Positions 1 through 8,837 of a stretch of 24,349 nt of DNA are shown here, in pieces; position 1 is the stretch's first letter, and every line of letters begins with the position of its first letter. This stretch comes from Alcaligenaceae bacterium UBA6179 (GTDB lineage Bacteria; Pseudomonadota; Gammaproteobacteria; Burkholderiales; Burkholderiaceae_B): NCBI GenBank assembly GCA_002422175.1, contig DITR01000006.1:13262-37610 (forward strand), read 5' to 3'. The notes beneath the pieces are model-generated. The model ran no database searches, was not told the origin of the DNA, and saw nothing but the letters and a program-made list of their open reading frames with translations. A program made the translations under genes and the position numbers.

Positions 1-1422
1 CAAATGGAAGTTTATGCAGGTTTTTTAGAGTTTACTGACTACCACGTTGGTCGCTTGTTTGAAATGATTGACAAACTGGGCATCGCTAACAATACACTTG
101 TCTACTACATCATTGGCGACAACGGAGCCTCGGCAGAGGGATCCATGAATGGTTGCTTCAATGAGATGAGTTATTTCAACGGTCTACAGAAGCTTGAGAC
201 TGCAGAGTATTTGACGCAGAGAATAGATAAGCTTGGTGGCCCCGACTCTTATAACCACTTTTCGGTTGGTTGGGCTCATGCACTCAATACACCTTATCAG
301 TGGACAAAGCAGGTTGCGTCGCATTTTGGTGGAACACGAAATGGAACGATTGTGCACTGGCCTCAGGGTATCAAGTCAAAAGGTGAATTACGTACTCAGT
401 TTTCTCATGTGATTGATGTTGCGCCAACGATTTTAGAAGCGGCTGGTATTCCTGAACCTCTTTCAGTCGATGGCATTCAGCAAGATCCAATAGAGGGTGT
501 CAGCATGCTGTATTCCTTTAATGATCCAGACGCCCTTGGTCAGCATGAGACGCAGTACTTTGAAGTGATGGGTAATCGTGCCATCTACCATCAGGGATGG
601 ACGGCGGTCACTAAGCACTACACACCGTGGGATCCTGGAAATAAACCAGCATTAGATGATGATGTTTGGGAACTCTACGACACACGCCACGACTGGACTC
701 AATCTAAGGACATATCAAAACAGTTTCCTGACAAACTCATGGTGCTTCAAAGACTTTGGATGATTGAGGCCACGCGTTTTAAAGTGTTACCAATCGACGA
801 TCGAATGTTTGAAAAAATAAACCCTGATACTGCGGGTCGACCCATTTTGATTCGAGGAAAAACCCAATTACTTTTTGGTGGAATGGGACATCTCTCAGAG
901 AATTGTATTCTGAACATAAAGAATAAATCTCATTCTGTTACGGCTGAGATTGTCGTACCTACCGTTGGGGCAGAGGGTGTGATGATTGCGCAGGGTGCAG
1001 ATATTGGTGGATGGAGTTTGTATGCCAAAGATGGCAAGTTGCGATATTGCTACAACTGGGGTGGCTTCAAGCATTTCATTATTGAAGGGGCAACTCGACT
1101 GACTGAGGGGGCGCATCAAGTTCGAATGGAGTTTGCTTACGCTGGTGGCGGCTTGGGCAAAGGCGGACGCGTAACGCTTTATGTTGATGGTAAGAAAGAT
1201 GGTGAAGGCGATGTGGGTGCAACCTTGGCAATGATTTTTTCAGCGGATGATGGTTGCGACATTGGTAAGGATGGTGGCTCGGCCGTGTCTCCTGATTACA
1301 AAGCCGGCGATAACGCGTTTAACGGTCGGGTAAAAGGAGTTTTGCTTTCTATTGCAGAGGACGATGGTAAGCACAAGGTTGATCCGGTTGATGCTATTCG
1401 CATGGCTTTGGCAAGGCAGTAG
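1..1422 (+). CDS. arylsulfatase, C-terminal part (5' end outside window)
   Basis: Hydrolyses sulfate esters; probably periplasmic, but the N-terminus with signal peptide and formylglycine site lies outside the window. The frame is open from base 1, so the ATG at 4 is only an internal Met. Seen: a DNGAS block near residue 40 (the conserved Asp-Asn metal-ligand region of sulfatases), a GGTRNG block near residue 110, and a DVAPTILEAAGIP segment near residue 138. These are typical of the long (roughly 750-800 residue) arylsulfatase subfamily. From about residue 280 on comes the glycine-rich, beta-strand C-terminal domain of that subfamily. It ends with TAG. No second gene is tightly linked: the patatin-like gene starts 55 bases later. 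It belongs to a different sulfatase subgroup from the one at the right end of the window. Family is clear; the substrate cannot be told. Confidence 0.92.
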   Translation, partial: QMEVYAGFLEFTDYHVGRLFEMIDKLGIANNTLVYYIIGDNGASAEGSMNGCFNEMSYFNGLQKLETAEYLTQRIDKLGGPDSYNHFSVGWAHALNTPYQWTKQVASHFGGTRNGTIVHWPQGIKSKGELRTQFSHVIDVAPTILEAAGIPEPLSVDGIQQDPIEGVSMLYSFNDPDALGQHETQYFEVMGNRAIYHQGWTAVTKHYTPWDPGNKPALDDDVWELYDTRHDWTQSKDISKQFPDKLMVLQRLWMIEATRFKVLPIDDRMFEKINPDTAGRPILIRGKTQLLFGGMGHLSENCILNIKNKSHSVTAEIVVPTVGAEGVMIAQGADIGGWSLYAKDGKLRYCYNWGGFKHFIIEGATRLTEGAHQVRMEFAYAGGGLGKGGRVTLYVDGKKDGEGDVGATLAMIFSADDGCDIGKDGGSAVSPDYKAGDNAFNGRVKGVLLSIAEDDGKHKVDPVDAIRMALARQ

Positions 1423-1477
1423 TGTATGCATGACACCAGTGCATCATCGTAATTGCCTATTTATAAAAGTCTAACGT

Positions 1478-2977
1478 ATGAAATTTCATTCAGATCAGAA
1501 TGACATATTAATAAGCAAACGGCTTTGGGGTGACAAGGTTCAATATATTATATTTACCTGCTTAATATTTGTTCTTTCAGGTTGTGCGACCCGACCTGTC
1601 AACCCACGAATTGATCGAGTTGAACAAAACACTACTTATCGTGTTGAGCGCAAAGTTCAGGATGACACTCAGAAAAAAACACTTTTTGTTCTAGCTTTTT
1701 CTGGTGGAGGCACGCGCGCGGCAGCCTTTTCGTATGGTGTGCTCGAGGCGCTCAATCGAACCAAGGCCGTCAGGCCCGATGGAAAGACAGGTCGTTTAAT
1801 TGACCAAATCGACATCATCACTGGCGTATCGGGAGGCAGTTTTACCGCTTTAGCCTACAAACTCTATGGGGACCGTCTTTTTGAAGAGTACGAAAAACGC
1901 TTTCTGAAACGTAACGTGCAAGGCGAACTAATATGGCGAGCCTTAAATTTGATGAACTGGGGGTCACTGCTTTCAACGGGATGGGGCCGATCTGAAATGG
2001 CAGCTGATCTTTACGATGAAATTCTATTCAACGGCGCAACCTTTGCTGATCTGGAAAAAACCGATGGACCATTTGTCGCAGTGAGTGCGACAGACATCAC
2101 CAGCGGTTCACGCATCGTTTTTTCAAAACCTGTATTTGATGCGTTCTGCACTGACATTGGAACGTTCAAAATTTCGCGCGCCGCAGCAGCATCCTCAGCC
2201 GTACCCGTTGTGTTGTCGCCTTTGACGATCAACAACTACGGAGGAAGTTGTGACTATCAACTACCCGAGTGGGCGCAGTGGATCATCACCCAACCCTCAC
2301 TGACTCGGTCGGCAGCACGGGTTAAACAAAGATTGCTGGAAGTGACTCAGATTGCCAACGGCAACTATCCCTATTTGCATCTTGTTGATGGTGGTGTCTC
2401 AGACAATATTAGCTTGCGTGGAGTGCTCGATTCCATTCATTTAATGGAGGCATTAAATGAAGCAGGCTTTCAAAACCCCTTAAATCATGTTGAAAAAATT
2501 GTGGTGATTTCAGTTAACGCTCTTTCTGTTTACTCGACAGATTGGGCTCAAAAGGAAAACGGGCCCAGTACACTTTCAGTTTTAGTCAAAGCGGCAGGGG
2601 TTCCGATTGATCGATATTCTGGCGAACAAATTGATCAACTCAAGGACATGGAGGCACGCTGGAAAATGATGCGTCAGTTTCGTGATGCAGCATCGCAGAG
2701 CAAAAGTTTAAAGGCTTCAATGGAACTAGCTCGAAGCAATGTGATGAGCATTCCAAATGCCGAAATCTATTTGATAGATATATCTTTTTCTGCCCTAAAG
2801 GATAAAGAGGAAAGAGACTACTTGAATCAGTTGCCAACTTCGTTTGTACTGCCGGCAGAAAGTGTGGATAGATTGCGTACTGCGGCTGGGAATATTTTGT
2901 TTGACTCACCCGACTTTCAGCGACTGATCAAAGATCTAGGTGCAGAATTTAATGCCCAGCTAACGCCAACATATTAA
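1478..2977 (+). CDS. patatin-like phospholipase lipoprotein
   Basis: Predicted membrane-anchored acyl hydrolase (lipase/phospholipase A class). The oxyanion-hole motif FSGGGTRAA is at residues 74-82, the nucleophile elbow GVSGG at 116-120 (Ser118), and the catalytic DGG at 304-306 (Asp304), so the Ser-Asp dyad is complete. A lipobox LSGC places the lipidated Cys at residue 36, after a hydrophobic stretch at about 22-34. The charged region before it is unusually long for a lipoprotein signal, but no better start codon lies nearer, and no strong ribosome site precedes the ATG. A short coiled, charged linker (40-67) leads into the patatin domain; about 190 further residues follow the catalytic Asp. 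It lies downstream of and parallel to the sulfatase; joint transcription is possible but not shown. Family secure, substrate unknown. Confidence 0.9.
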   Translation: MKFHSDQNDILISKRLWGDKVQYIIFTCLIFVLSGCATRPVNPRIDRVEQNTTYRVERKVQDDTQKKTLFVLAFSGGGTRAAAFSYGVLEALNRTKAVRPDGKTGRLIDQIDIITGVSGGSFTALAYKLYGDRLFEEYEKRFLKRNVQGELIWRALNLMNWGSLLSTGWGRSEMAADLYDEILFNGATFADLEKTDGPFVAVSATDITSGSRIVFSKPVFDAFCTDIGTFKISRAAAASSAVPVVLSPLTINNYGGSCDYQLPEWAQWIITQPSLTRSAARVKQRLLEVTQIANGNYPYLHLVDGGVSDNISLRGVLDSIHLMEALNEAGFQNPLNHVEKIVVISVNALSVYSTDWAQKENGPSTLSVLVKAAGVPIDRYSGEQIDQLKDMEARWKMMRQFRDAASQSKSLKASMELARSNVMSIPNAEIYLIDISFSALKDKEERDYLNQLPTSFVLPAESVDRLRTAAGNILFDSPDFQRLIKDLGAEFNAQLTPTY

Positions 2978-3028
2978 ATACGCCAGTAGTCAACACGGCA
3001 ATGAACAGAAAATGCCATGTCCAGATGT

Positions 3029-3064
3029 CCCCATAACAGGGGGGTGCACTGTTGCATACAGTGC
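3029..3064. repeat. two small hairpins between convergent genes, possible terminator
   Basis: CCCC (3029-3032) can pair with the G run at 3039-3044. GCACTG (3046-3051) pairs perfectly with CAGTGC (3059-3064) across a 7-base loop. The second hairpin abuts the stop codon of the minus-strand DUF2520 gene. No U-tract follows on either strand, so these would be weak or Rho-assisted terminators, if terminators at all. Confidence 0.35.
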
Positions 3065-3964
3065 TTAATCATTTTCCTGTTTCCGACGAATTTTTGTATC
3101 AACAAGCGTCTGCCCTGATGATGCCAGCCTAGTGGCGAGTTTACTTAGCAACTCATAAGCTTGGCCGGCTTCGGGGTGCCAATGTTGCACGATGTGATGC
3201 TGCAGTCTCACAACACGTTCGTCGCCGCGTGCCGCTGGTCCAGTCAGGGCTTGGGCTGGGCCCATTTTCAATATATTTTGAGTCGTGGCATTTAGCAGGG
3301 CAGCATGAAGGTCGGCAATGACGTCTTGGTGTATGCCTGATGCTTGCCAAGCTTCGACTGCTATGGCTTGCAGCACCACATTCAGGTTAGAGCTAAACAC
3401 AGCGGCTGCATGGTAGAGTCCTTTCTTATTTGCAGTCAGTTCAAAAGCCTTTCCACCAATCTGGCCTACCCATTTGCCAAGTATCTCTGCACTTCGTGGG
3501 TCGCCCTCGATTGCGCAAGGCGTGTCTTTGAAGATTTTGACGCTTAAGTGCGGGTCAGCGAAGCTCATGACGGGGTGAAGACTGGCAGTGCCATAGCCTT
3601 TTGATCGAAGCGGTTCAAGTAAAGCCGAAGACTCGAATCCACTGCAATGAAATGCGATGGGCATATTCAAAAGTGGCGCTGCGATCTTCTCTGACACAAT
3701 AGCCAGAGCGTTGCAGACACTAGAAATCTGGCTATCGGGAACGGCGATGACCCAAATATCTGCCCCACGCATTGATGCCAGAGCCTGCACGACACGTCCT
3801 GCACCAATGAATTCTTTGGCAGCGTGTGCACTAGTGTGAGATCTGGAATATAAATCTTGTATTATTCCTGCGCCCCTTTGATGAATAAGCGCTGCCAGTG
3901 TTTTACCAACCTTGCCGCAACCTATTACATTAACGGTATACATGTTTGAAATCATCGCCTGCAT
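3065..3964 (-). CDS. Rossmann-like / DUF2520 domain protein
   Basis: A 299-residue protein with an N-terminal NAD(P)-binding Rossmann fold, glycine motif VIGCGKVG near residue 13, and a C-terminal DUF2520 domain (roughly residues 165-290). The family resembles ketopantoate/pyrroline-5-carboxylate reductases and 6-phosphogluconate-type dehydrogenases, but its reaction is not established. The central block with the SLHPVMSF motif is characteristic. The frame is open up to 4135, but that extension (57 residues) is not family-like. I chose the ATG at 3964 because AAAGG lies about 6 bases upstream; ATGs at 3955 and 3943 are alternatives, the latter starting directly at the glycine-rich strand. It is divergent from the small membrane protein gene at 4155 and convergent with the patatin gene. 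Confidence 0.85.
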   Translation of the reverse strand: MQAMISNMYTVNVIGCGKVGKTLAALIHQRGAGIIQDLYSRSHTSAHAAKEFIGAGRVVQALASMRGADIWVIAVPDSQISSVCNALAIVSEKIAAPLLNMPIAFHCSGFESSALLEPLRSKGYGTASLHPVMSFADPHLSVKIFKDTPCAIEGDPRSAEILGKWVGQIGGKAFELTANKKGLYHAAAVFSSNLNVVLQAIAVEAWQASGIHQDVIADLHAALLNATTQNILKMGPAQALTGPAARGDERVVRLQHHIVQHWHPEAGQAYELLSKLATRLASSGQTLVDTKIRRKQEND

Positions 3965-4154
3965 TGAAAACCTTTGAAAGAGTGCCAGATAAGTATGATT
4001 CAAGCATATGTCATTTATTAGCGATTCGGTGGTCGACTGTTCGCGAACTCTGAAGTGAATACGAATCTCTGAGGGGACGTTTACGGGACCAAGTCTTTTA
4101 ACGTCTCCTAACGAATAGTGGTACGATTTATTCACAGGAGGCTGAAGGGGTTAG

Positions 4155-4556
4155 TTGAAAAAAGTGAATCTCAAAAGTACTATTTTAAAAAAACCTGAGC
4201 TAACGCCTGTGCCTGATGTCGTGGCTGTCGAAGAATCAGACGATGAAATATGGAATATTCAAGCAGTGACCCTATTCCGCGCACTGGGTTATGTTATCGG
4301 TTTACCTAGTTTTATGGTCGGCACAGCACTCTTTATGCTTGGGTTTTCTCTGACTGACACTTTTATTTTAAATATTGCCTGCATGCTTTATAGTCTCGCT
4401 TTTATTGCTATTGTGGGGCGACCCGTGCTGCTGAGACTCAATCCGCAAAATGAGAAACAAGCACTCAAGATCGTCGCGCTATCATTAATAAGCGGGCTGT
4501 TTTGTTACGGATTGTTACTCACCATACTGACGTCTTTAAGCCTCATTACGCTTTGA
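4155..4556 (+). CDS. small hypothetical membrane protein, TTG start
   Basis: 133 residues, family not recognised. It has an acidic, proline-containing N-terminal tail (about residues 1-35, including a VEESDDE stretch) that is probably cytoplasmic. Three hydrophobic segments follow at about 41-62, 68-88 and 106-130. The start is TTG, supported by a purine-rich run AAGGGG 4 bases upstream and by AGGAGG slightly further up (4136-4141); no ATG lies near. It is divergent from the DUF2520 gene and followed by a 404-base gap before the TRAP genes, so it looks monocistronic. The good ribosome site and clean TM pattern argue for a real gene; function unknown. Confidence 0.65.
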   Translation: MKKVNLKSTILKKPELTPVPDVVAVEESDDEIWNIQAVTLFRALGYVIGLPSFMVGTALFMLGFSLTDTFILNIACMLYSLAFIAIVGRPVLLRLNPQNEKQALKIVALSLISGLFCYGLLLTILTSLSLITL

Positions 4557-4960
4557 TAACGCCTTATCTAGCAGGGCGCCTTCGTATAAAACACCAAACG
4601 TTGAAAATTGAGCAGGCTATGCGCTCGCTCAAAAAGTTAGTTAGATATCAACACGCTGGTTAATGGACACATTCAAGCAGATTGTTGGGCACGTACCCAA
4701 TCATTCGATCAAAAATAAATTCTGCCATTTGTACTTGAAACACACTGACGGTTTTGCGATTCCCCATCAGAAAGAACAGCAAGAAATATGATTGGTGATG
4801 TTAAAGAAGTTAGATAAAGTCTTCATCACAGTCTTAACAAGCGTTAAAGCTATACTTATAGAAAATCGTTTAAATGACTATTTTGGGCGACACCATAACC
4901 GGTTTTAGCTATGACTCAACATAAGATTGAAAAACAGTTAATAGGTCAAACCCAATACGC
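4557..4960. other. gene-free stretch upstream of the TRAP operon
   Basis: 404 bases without a supportable gene. It must hold the promoter of the TRAP operon. The best -10-like word I see is TATACT at 4851-4856, without a convincing -35. An imperfect dyad TTGGG/CCCAA lies near 4682-4698. No sigma-54 type GG-N10-GC element was seen, although DctBD-controlled TRAP operons can have one. No regulator gene is adjacent. Confidence 0.4.
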
Positions 4961-5458
4961 ATGACTAATAAAAACAACAGAGTTACCAATGCTTCTAAAC
5001 CACGCGTGCCACTTGCCATAGAGGAATGGCTCACCGCCATCGTGATGGGTGTTTTGGCGTTGATTACATTTGCTAACGTTTTGGTGCGCTATTTTACCGA
5101 CCAATCTTTTGCCTGGACGGAAGAAATCTCTGTATTTCTGATTATCGTACTCGCTCTGGTTGCCGGTTCAGCAGCATTTGTTCGCCATGCTCATATTCAT
5201 ATTGAGTTTTTTGTTGCTCGAATGTCTGGCCAAAAGCAACGTTTTTTTGCCCTATTCGCAGCAGGCATTTGCACGGTTTTTTTTGTTTGTCTGGCTATTT
5301 TGAGTGCCAGACTAGTCTGGGATGATTATCGCTATGATGAAGTGTCGCCAGGCATTGGTGTGCCTCAATGGTGGTATTCAGTTTGGTTGCCCATACTTTC
5401 TGCTGTGATCGCACTCAGACTTTTGGGGGTTTGGTTGCGGTTAAGGAAGCAACGATGA
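4961..5458 (+). CDS. TRAP transporter small permease (DctQ family)
   Basis: 165 residues with four hydrophobic segments (about 22-44, 55-78, 95-120, 133-158) and the family signature around residues 45-60 (RYFTDQSFAWTEEIS). It is the small membrane subunit of a tripartite ATP-independent periplasmic transporter, which couples Na+ (or H+) flow to uptake of a carboxylate-type solute delivered by the binding protein. Its stop overlaps the start of the large permease (ATGA), a sign of translational coupling. The ribosome site in front of the ATG is weak. Operon order is Q-M-P, with the binding protein last. Confidence 0.92.
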   Translation: MTNKNNRVTNASKPRVPLAIEEWLTAIVMGVLALITFANVLVRYFTDQSFAWTEEISVFLIIVLALVAGSAAFVRHAHIHIEFFVARMSGQKQRFFALFAAGICTVFFVCLAILSARLVWDDYRYDEVSPGIGVPQWWYSVWLPILSAVIALRLLGVWLRLRKQR

Positions 5459-6756
5459 TAGGTTTAGTGCTCTTTAGTGTTTTTGTCGCCTTAATGGTTA
5501 TCGGTGTGCCAATTGGGGTAGCTATGGGTGTGGCAGCCGTGATATCTATTGCCTTAGCGAACACAGATACCCTTTGGTTTGGTTTACTTGCCGTGCCACA
5601 AAACTTTTATGCCAGTTTGGGCAAATACCCATTATTGGCGCTTCCAATGTTTGTGTTGGTTGGTACGATATTTGAAAGATCTGGTGTAGCCAGTCGTCTC
5701 GTGACGCTAGCCATTTCTATATTGGGTCGTGGATCGGGCGTATTACCTGTTGTAGCGATTTTAGTAGCCATGCTTTTAGGCGGTATATCTGGCTCAGGGC
5801 CTGCCACGGCTGCCGCAGTAGGCGGTGTCATGATTATTGCGATGACCCGAGCAGGTTACCCGCCTGCATTTTCTGCCAGTGTCATTGGTGCGTCTGCTGC
5901 AATCGATATTTTAATACCACCCTCAATCGCTTTAATTGTGTATTCAATTTTGGTGCCTGGCGCTTCTGTGCCAGCCATGTTTGCAGCTGGGTTGTTTCCT
6001 GGCTTGCTGTTTGGCTTGGCCTTAATGATTCCAGCCTATTTCTTATCAAGACGCCATCATATGGGCCAGGCTGAAACAGGCTTACCTCAAATCAAATTTT
6101 GGCCTAGCTTGCGTGACGCCTCGTGGGGCCTGGCCGCACCCATCTTGATTTTAGGTGGAATGCGAGCCGGCCTTTTTACCCCAACTGAAGCGGCCGTGGT
6201 CGCTGTATTTTACGGCCTGTTTGTGGGTATGGTGGTCTATCGCACGATTGCGATTCGAGATCTGTTTTATATTTTTCGTGATGCGGGTGAGTTGTCAGCC
6301 ATTATTTTGATGGTGGTTGCGTTAGCAGGTATTTTTGCCTATGCCTTATCTACGCTCGGCATCATTGACCCGGTTACTCAAGCTATCGTCAAATCAGGGT
6401 TAGGAGAGTATGGCACGCTGGCACTTCTGATTATGTTGCTGGTATTGGTGGGCATGGTCTTAGATGGCATCTCGATTTTTCTCATTTTTGTGCCATTGCT
6501 CATGCCTATTGCTATTTTCTTTGAATGGAATCTCATTTGGTTTGGTATCTTGCTTACCGTGATGGTGGCAATTGGCCAGTTTACGCCCCCAATCGCTGTC
6601 AATCTGATGGTATCGTGCAAAATAGCGGGTGTGGCGATAGAAGACACCATTAAATGGGTCCTCTGGTTACTACTGGCAACATGTGTGTTGCTCGTGTTGT
6701 TGATTGTTTTTCCTGAGATCGCAACGTGGTTGCCCCTTTGGCTCGGTTACTCTTAA
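5455..6756 (+). CDS. TRAP transporter large permease (DctM family)
   Basis: 433 residues, the usual length for DctM (about 425-435), with about twelve hydrophobic segments. Family blocks are present: a glycine/alanine-rich GGISGSGPATAAAVGG loop near residues 108-123, a PPSIALIVY segment near 155, FTPTEAA near 241-247, and a C-terminal FTPPIAVNLMV block near 378-388. The start at 5455 is fixed by the 4-base ATGA overlap with the small permease; the frame is open further upstream, but that stretch lies inside dctQ. It forms the transport channel with DctQ in the inner membrane. Solute specificity cannot be read from this subunit. Confidence 0.94.
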   Translation: MIGLVLFSVFVALMVIGVPIGVAMGVAAVISIALANTDTLWFGLLAVPQNFYASLGKYPLLALPMFVLVGTIFERSGVASRLVTLAISILGRGSGVLPVVAILVAMLLGGISGSGPATAAAVGGVMIIAMTRAGYPPAFSASVIGASAAIDILIPPSIALIVYSILVPGASVPAMFAAGLFPGLLFGLALMIPAYFLSRRHHMGQAETGLPQIKFWPSLRDASWGLAAPILILGGMRAGLFTPTEAAVVAVFYGLFVGMVVYRTIAIRDLFYIFRDAGELSAIILMVVALAGIFAYALSTLGIIDPVTQAIVKSGLGEYGTLALLIMLLVLVGMVLDGISIFLIFVPLLMPIAIFFEWNLIWFGILLTVMVAIGQFTPPIAVNLMVSCKIAGVAIEDTIKWVLWLLLATCVLLVLLIVFPEIATWLPLWLGYS

Positions 6757-6818
6757 CAAAGCAATTGATAGTCAGAAAGCTTTTAAAAAAATATGAATAA
6801 ATAATTGGAGACTCAAAA

Positions 6819-7826
6819 ATGATCACATTTAAGATGGGTATGAGGGCGCTACTCTTAGCCAGTGCGTTAACCATTGCGGCGGTTTCAAATGCGCAAGTTT
6901 ATAAAGACGAATATAAATTGTCACTTGTGGTGGGTACCGCGTTCCCATGGGGGCAGGGCGGTCAAATATGGGCTGATCTGGTTAAAGAGAGAACGGATGG
7001 GCGCATCAATATAAAACTTTACCCAGGGGTTTCGCTAGTTCAAGGCGACCAAACGCGTGAGTTTTCGGCATTGCGGCAGGGCGTGATTGATTTGGCAGTC
7101 GGCTCGACCATCAACTGGTCTCCACAAGTTAAAGAATTAAACCTTTTTTCCTTACCGTTTTTGACAACAACCTATGCGGGTACTGATGCGATGACCCAAG
7201 GTGAAGTGGGTAATAAGATTTTTCAAGCGATCGACGCGAAGGGTGTCTTACCACTGGCTTGGGGTGAAAATGGCTTTAGACAGTTGAGTAATTCTAAGCA
7301 AACCATCGCCACACCACAAAATTTAAAAGGGCTCAAAATCCGTATAGTCGGTTCACCTTTATTTATTGATATCTTTACCGCAATGGGTGCTAACCCGACC
7401 CAAATGAGCTGGGCCGATGCGCAGCCAGCACTAGCGAGTGGGGCGGTTGATGGACAAGAAAACCCACTGTCAATCTTTTTGGCAGCTAAGATGCAAAACC
7501 TTTCACAGAAATACATCACAATGTGGAATTACATGAACGACCCATTAGTCTTTGTTGTTAATAAAGACGTATGGAAATCATGGTCACCTAAAGATCAGGA
7601 AATTGTTCGCCAGGCAGCCCTTGATGCCGGTAAACAGCAAATCGTGCTTGCGCGTAAACCTTTAGAAAAAACAATTGCTGATCTGGGTGTGACGGTAACC
7701 AACTTGACGCCTGCTCAAACGGTTCAGTTCAAAAAAGCCACCCAAGGCGTTTATGACAAATGGGCCCAGCAAATCGGCCCTGAGTTGGTGAAAATGGCTG
7801 AAAAAGCGGTAGCCTCAACGAGGTAA
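6819..7826 (+). CDS. TRAP transporter solute-binding protein (DctP family)
   Basis: 335-residue periplasmic binding protein that captures the solute and hands it to the DctQM permease. A signal peptide is visible, with a likely cleavage after SNA (residue 25). The conserved KIRIVGSP block puts the carboxylate-binding Arg at about residue 175, followed by the DAQPALASGAVDGQENP block (200-216), both diagnostic of DctP. A GGAG ribosome site lies upstream of the ATG. The 62 bases between dctM and this gene contain AAGCTTTT followed by an A run but no clear terminator, so it is probably co-transcribed with the permease genes. The ligand is unknown; most family members bind carboxylates. Confidence 0.94.
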   Translation: MITFKMGMRALLLASALTIAAVSNAQVYKDEYKLSLVVGTAFPWGQGGQIWADLVKERTDGRINIKLYPGVSLVQGDQTREFSALRQGVIDLAVGSTINWSPQVKELNLFSLPFLTTTYAGTDAMTQGEVGNKIFQAIDAKGVLPLAWGENGFRQLSNSKQTIATPQNLKGLKIRIVGSPLFIDIFTAMGANPTQMSWADAQPALASGAVDGQENPLSIFLAAKMQNLSQKYITMWNYMNDPLVFVVNKDVWKSWSPKDQEIVRQAALDAGKQQIVLARKPLEKTIADLGVTVTNLTPAQTVQFKKATQGVYDKWAQQIGPELVKMAEKAVASTR

Positions 7827-7915
7827 TGCAATGAGTTTATTGAAAAAGATTTTCGTTTAAAAGTAATCGATTCTTAATTGTTAACAGCCAGCTTTGAAAA
7901 AAATCAATTTGGCAG

Positions 7916-8191
7916 CTATAACTTTATCTTGATCGTTTTTTCACGTGAAGTATGACCTTTGGTTATTCTTATTGACGATTTTGATATGCCTATGGTTTTG
8001 GCTAATAATTTAATCACGGCTGCATTTGCTTTACCGTCTTCTGGTGGAGCCGTGACATAGATTTTGTAAAGAATCGCCCCGTCTGCGCCAACTTCTTTTT
8101 TTATTCGCTCAGATTTTGCCCCGGCTGTCACCTTAATGCGCAACGTATCAGGCAATTTATTTTTATCAGACCAGTCAAGCTCATTTTTCAT
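7916..8191 (-). CDS. DUF167 (YggU) family protein
   Basis: A small protein of 91 residues. The conserved C-terminal block is present: TAPPEDGKANAAVIKLLA followed by ITKGHTSREK. This defines the DUF167/YggU fold; biochemical role unknown, presumed cytoplasmic. Start choice: the ATG at 8191 gives the usual family length. A TTG at 8224 would add 11 residues, but no ribosome site is visible for either. It lies convergent to the TRAP operon and is not linked to it. In many proteobacteria this family is encoded next to yggT and the pyridoxal-phosphate protein YggS, but neither is recognised here. Confidence 0.85.
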   Translation of the reverse strand: MKNELDWSDKNKLPDTLRIKVTAGAKSERIKKEVGADGAILYKIYVTAPPEDGKANAAVIKLLAKTIGISKSSIRITKGHTSREKTIKIKL

Positions 8192-8597
8192 TGCTGACAA
8201 TATAGTGTAAAAAGCGTCACTCAAAAGAAACAGTTAAAACACAGTGAGCGTGTCTTTCATTCACTGCGCCTAATTATCAATGATTTAGTCATCTATACAT
8301 CATACTTTCGTCCTTCGCATTTTCTGGCGGTGCATGCGCAACAGTTGATTACCGTGTTGGGTTTTACAGCGTTTTACGCTCTCGGTCGGTTCGCTCGTTT
8401 TGTACTGCTGATCGGATCAGCTTTCTACTTAGTCGAGTTGCTGTGTTTAACTTTCATGGGGGTAAGCCCTTAAAAACTTTTAGTTACAACGCAAAACGAC
8501 TAAAAATCTATAAAAAAAACCAATATTTATGATAAATTTCGAATGCTTTGTTAGGCTGGTGAGACGCTTGATTATTGGCGAGCCATTTATGATGCTT
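8192..8597. other. gene-free stretch before the efflux operon
   Basis: About 400 bases with no gene I can support. One plus-strand reading (about 8222-8473) stays open and ends in a hydrophobic stretch, but it lacks an early start codon and a ribosome site, so I do not call it a gene. The right part must contain the efflux operon promoter; TTGTTA and GATTAT near 8550-8573 are weak -35/-10 candidates. Confidence 0.4.
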
Positions 8598-8619
8598 GAA
8601 TGTTGATCATCAAACATTC
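8598..8619. promoter_or_regulatory. dyad just upstream of the efflux operon, putative operator
   Basis: GAATGTT (8598-8604) and AACATTC (8613-8619) are perfect inverted arms around an 8-base centre. Inside, TTGATCATCAA (8603-8613) is itself a perfect palindrome. The element ends 17 bases before the first ATG of the operon, where a repressor could block transcription. No regulator gene is adjacent, so the partner is unknown. Confidence 0.5.
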
Positions 8620-8636
8620 GTCAAGTTGAGGTGCCG

Positions 8637-8837
8637 ATGCGTATCGACGTCAATATTATGGGAATCTATTTTGTCAGCTTATTCATTTATATGATGCTGG
8701 CCATTCCTCTTTTTGTTCTTTTGCGCCAGGTTTTGTTTCGTGTTGGTTTCTATCGTTTCGTGTGGCATGCTAACTTGTTTGAAGTAGCGCTTTACACGGT
8801 TATTGTGTGTTGGCTTGTTTTGATGGTACCCCTATGA
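8637..8837 (+). CDS. DUF1656 / AaeX-like small inner-membrane protein
   Basis: 66 residues with two hydrophobic segments (about 8-30 and 42-64). Size, the DVNIMGIYF start and the FRVGFYRFVWHANLFEVALY block match DUF1656, the AaeX family found at the head of aromatic-acid efflux operons. Its precise role is not established. The ATG at 8637 is preferred over the GTG at 8631 because GAGG (8628-8631) sits 5 bases before it. Its stop overlaps the next start (ATGA), so it is translationally coupled to the fusion-protein gene. Confidence 0.85.
   Translation: MRIDVNIMGIYFVSLFIYMMLAIPLFVLLRQVLFRVGFYRFVWHANLFEVALYTVIVCWLVLMVPL

Noticed and set aside
3965..4135. 57-codon N-terminal extension of the DUF2520 ORF
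   Set aside because: It lies upstream of the Rossmann strand, has no ribosome site at its ATG, and a good one (AAAGG) precedes the ATG at 3964.
5368..5454. 29-codon upstream extension of the large TRAP permease
   Set aside because: It lies wholly inside the small permease gene, and the ATGA overlap at 5455 gives the normal family length.
7880..7915. Imperfect hairpin GCCA...TGGC between dctP and the DUF167 gene as a terminator
   Set aside because: The stem is interrupted and A+T-rich, with internal unpaired bases and no clean U-tract.
8222..8473. Open plus-strand reading ending in a hydrophobic peptide
   Set aside because: No early start codon or ribosome site; the 5' half is antisense to the DUF167 gene, and the hydrophobic look can come from T-rich DNA.
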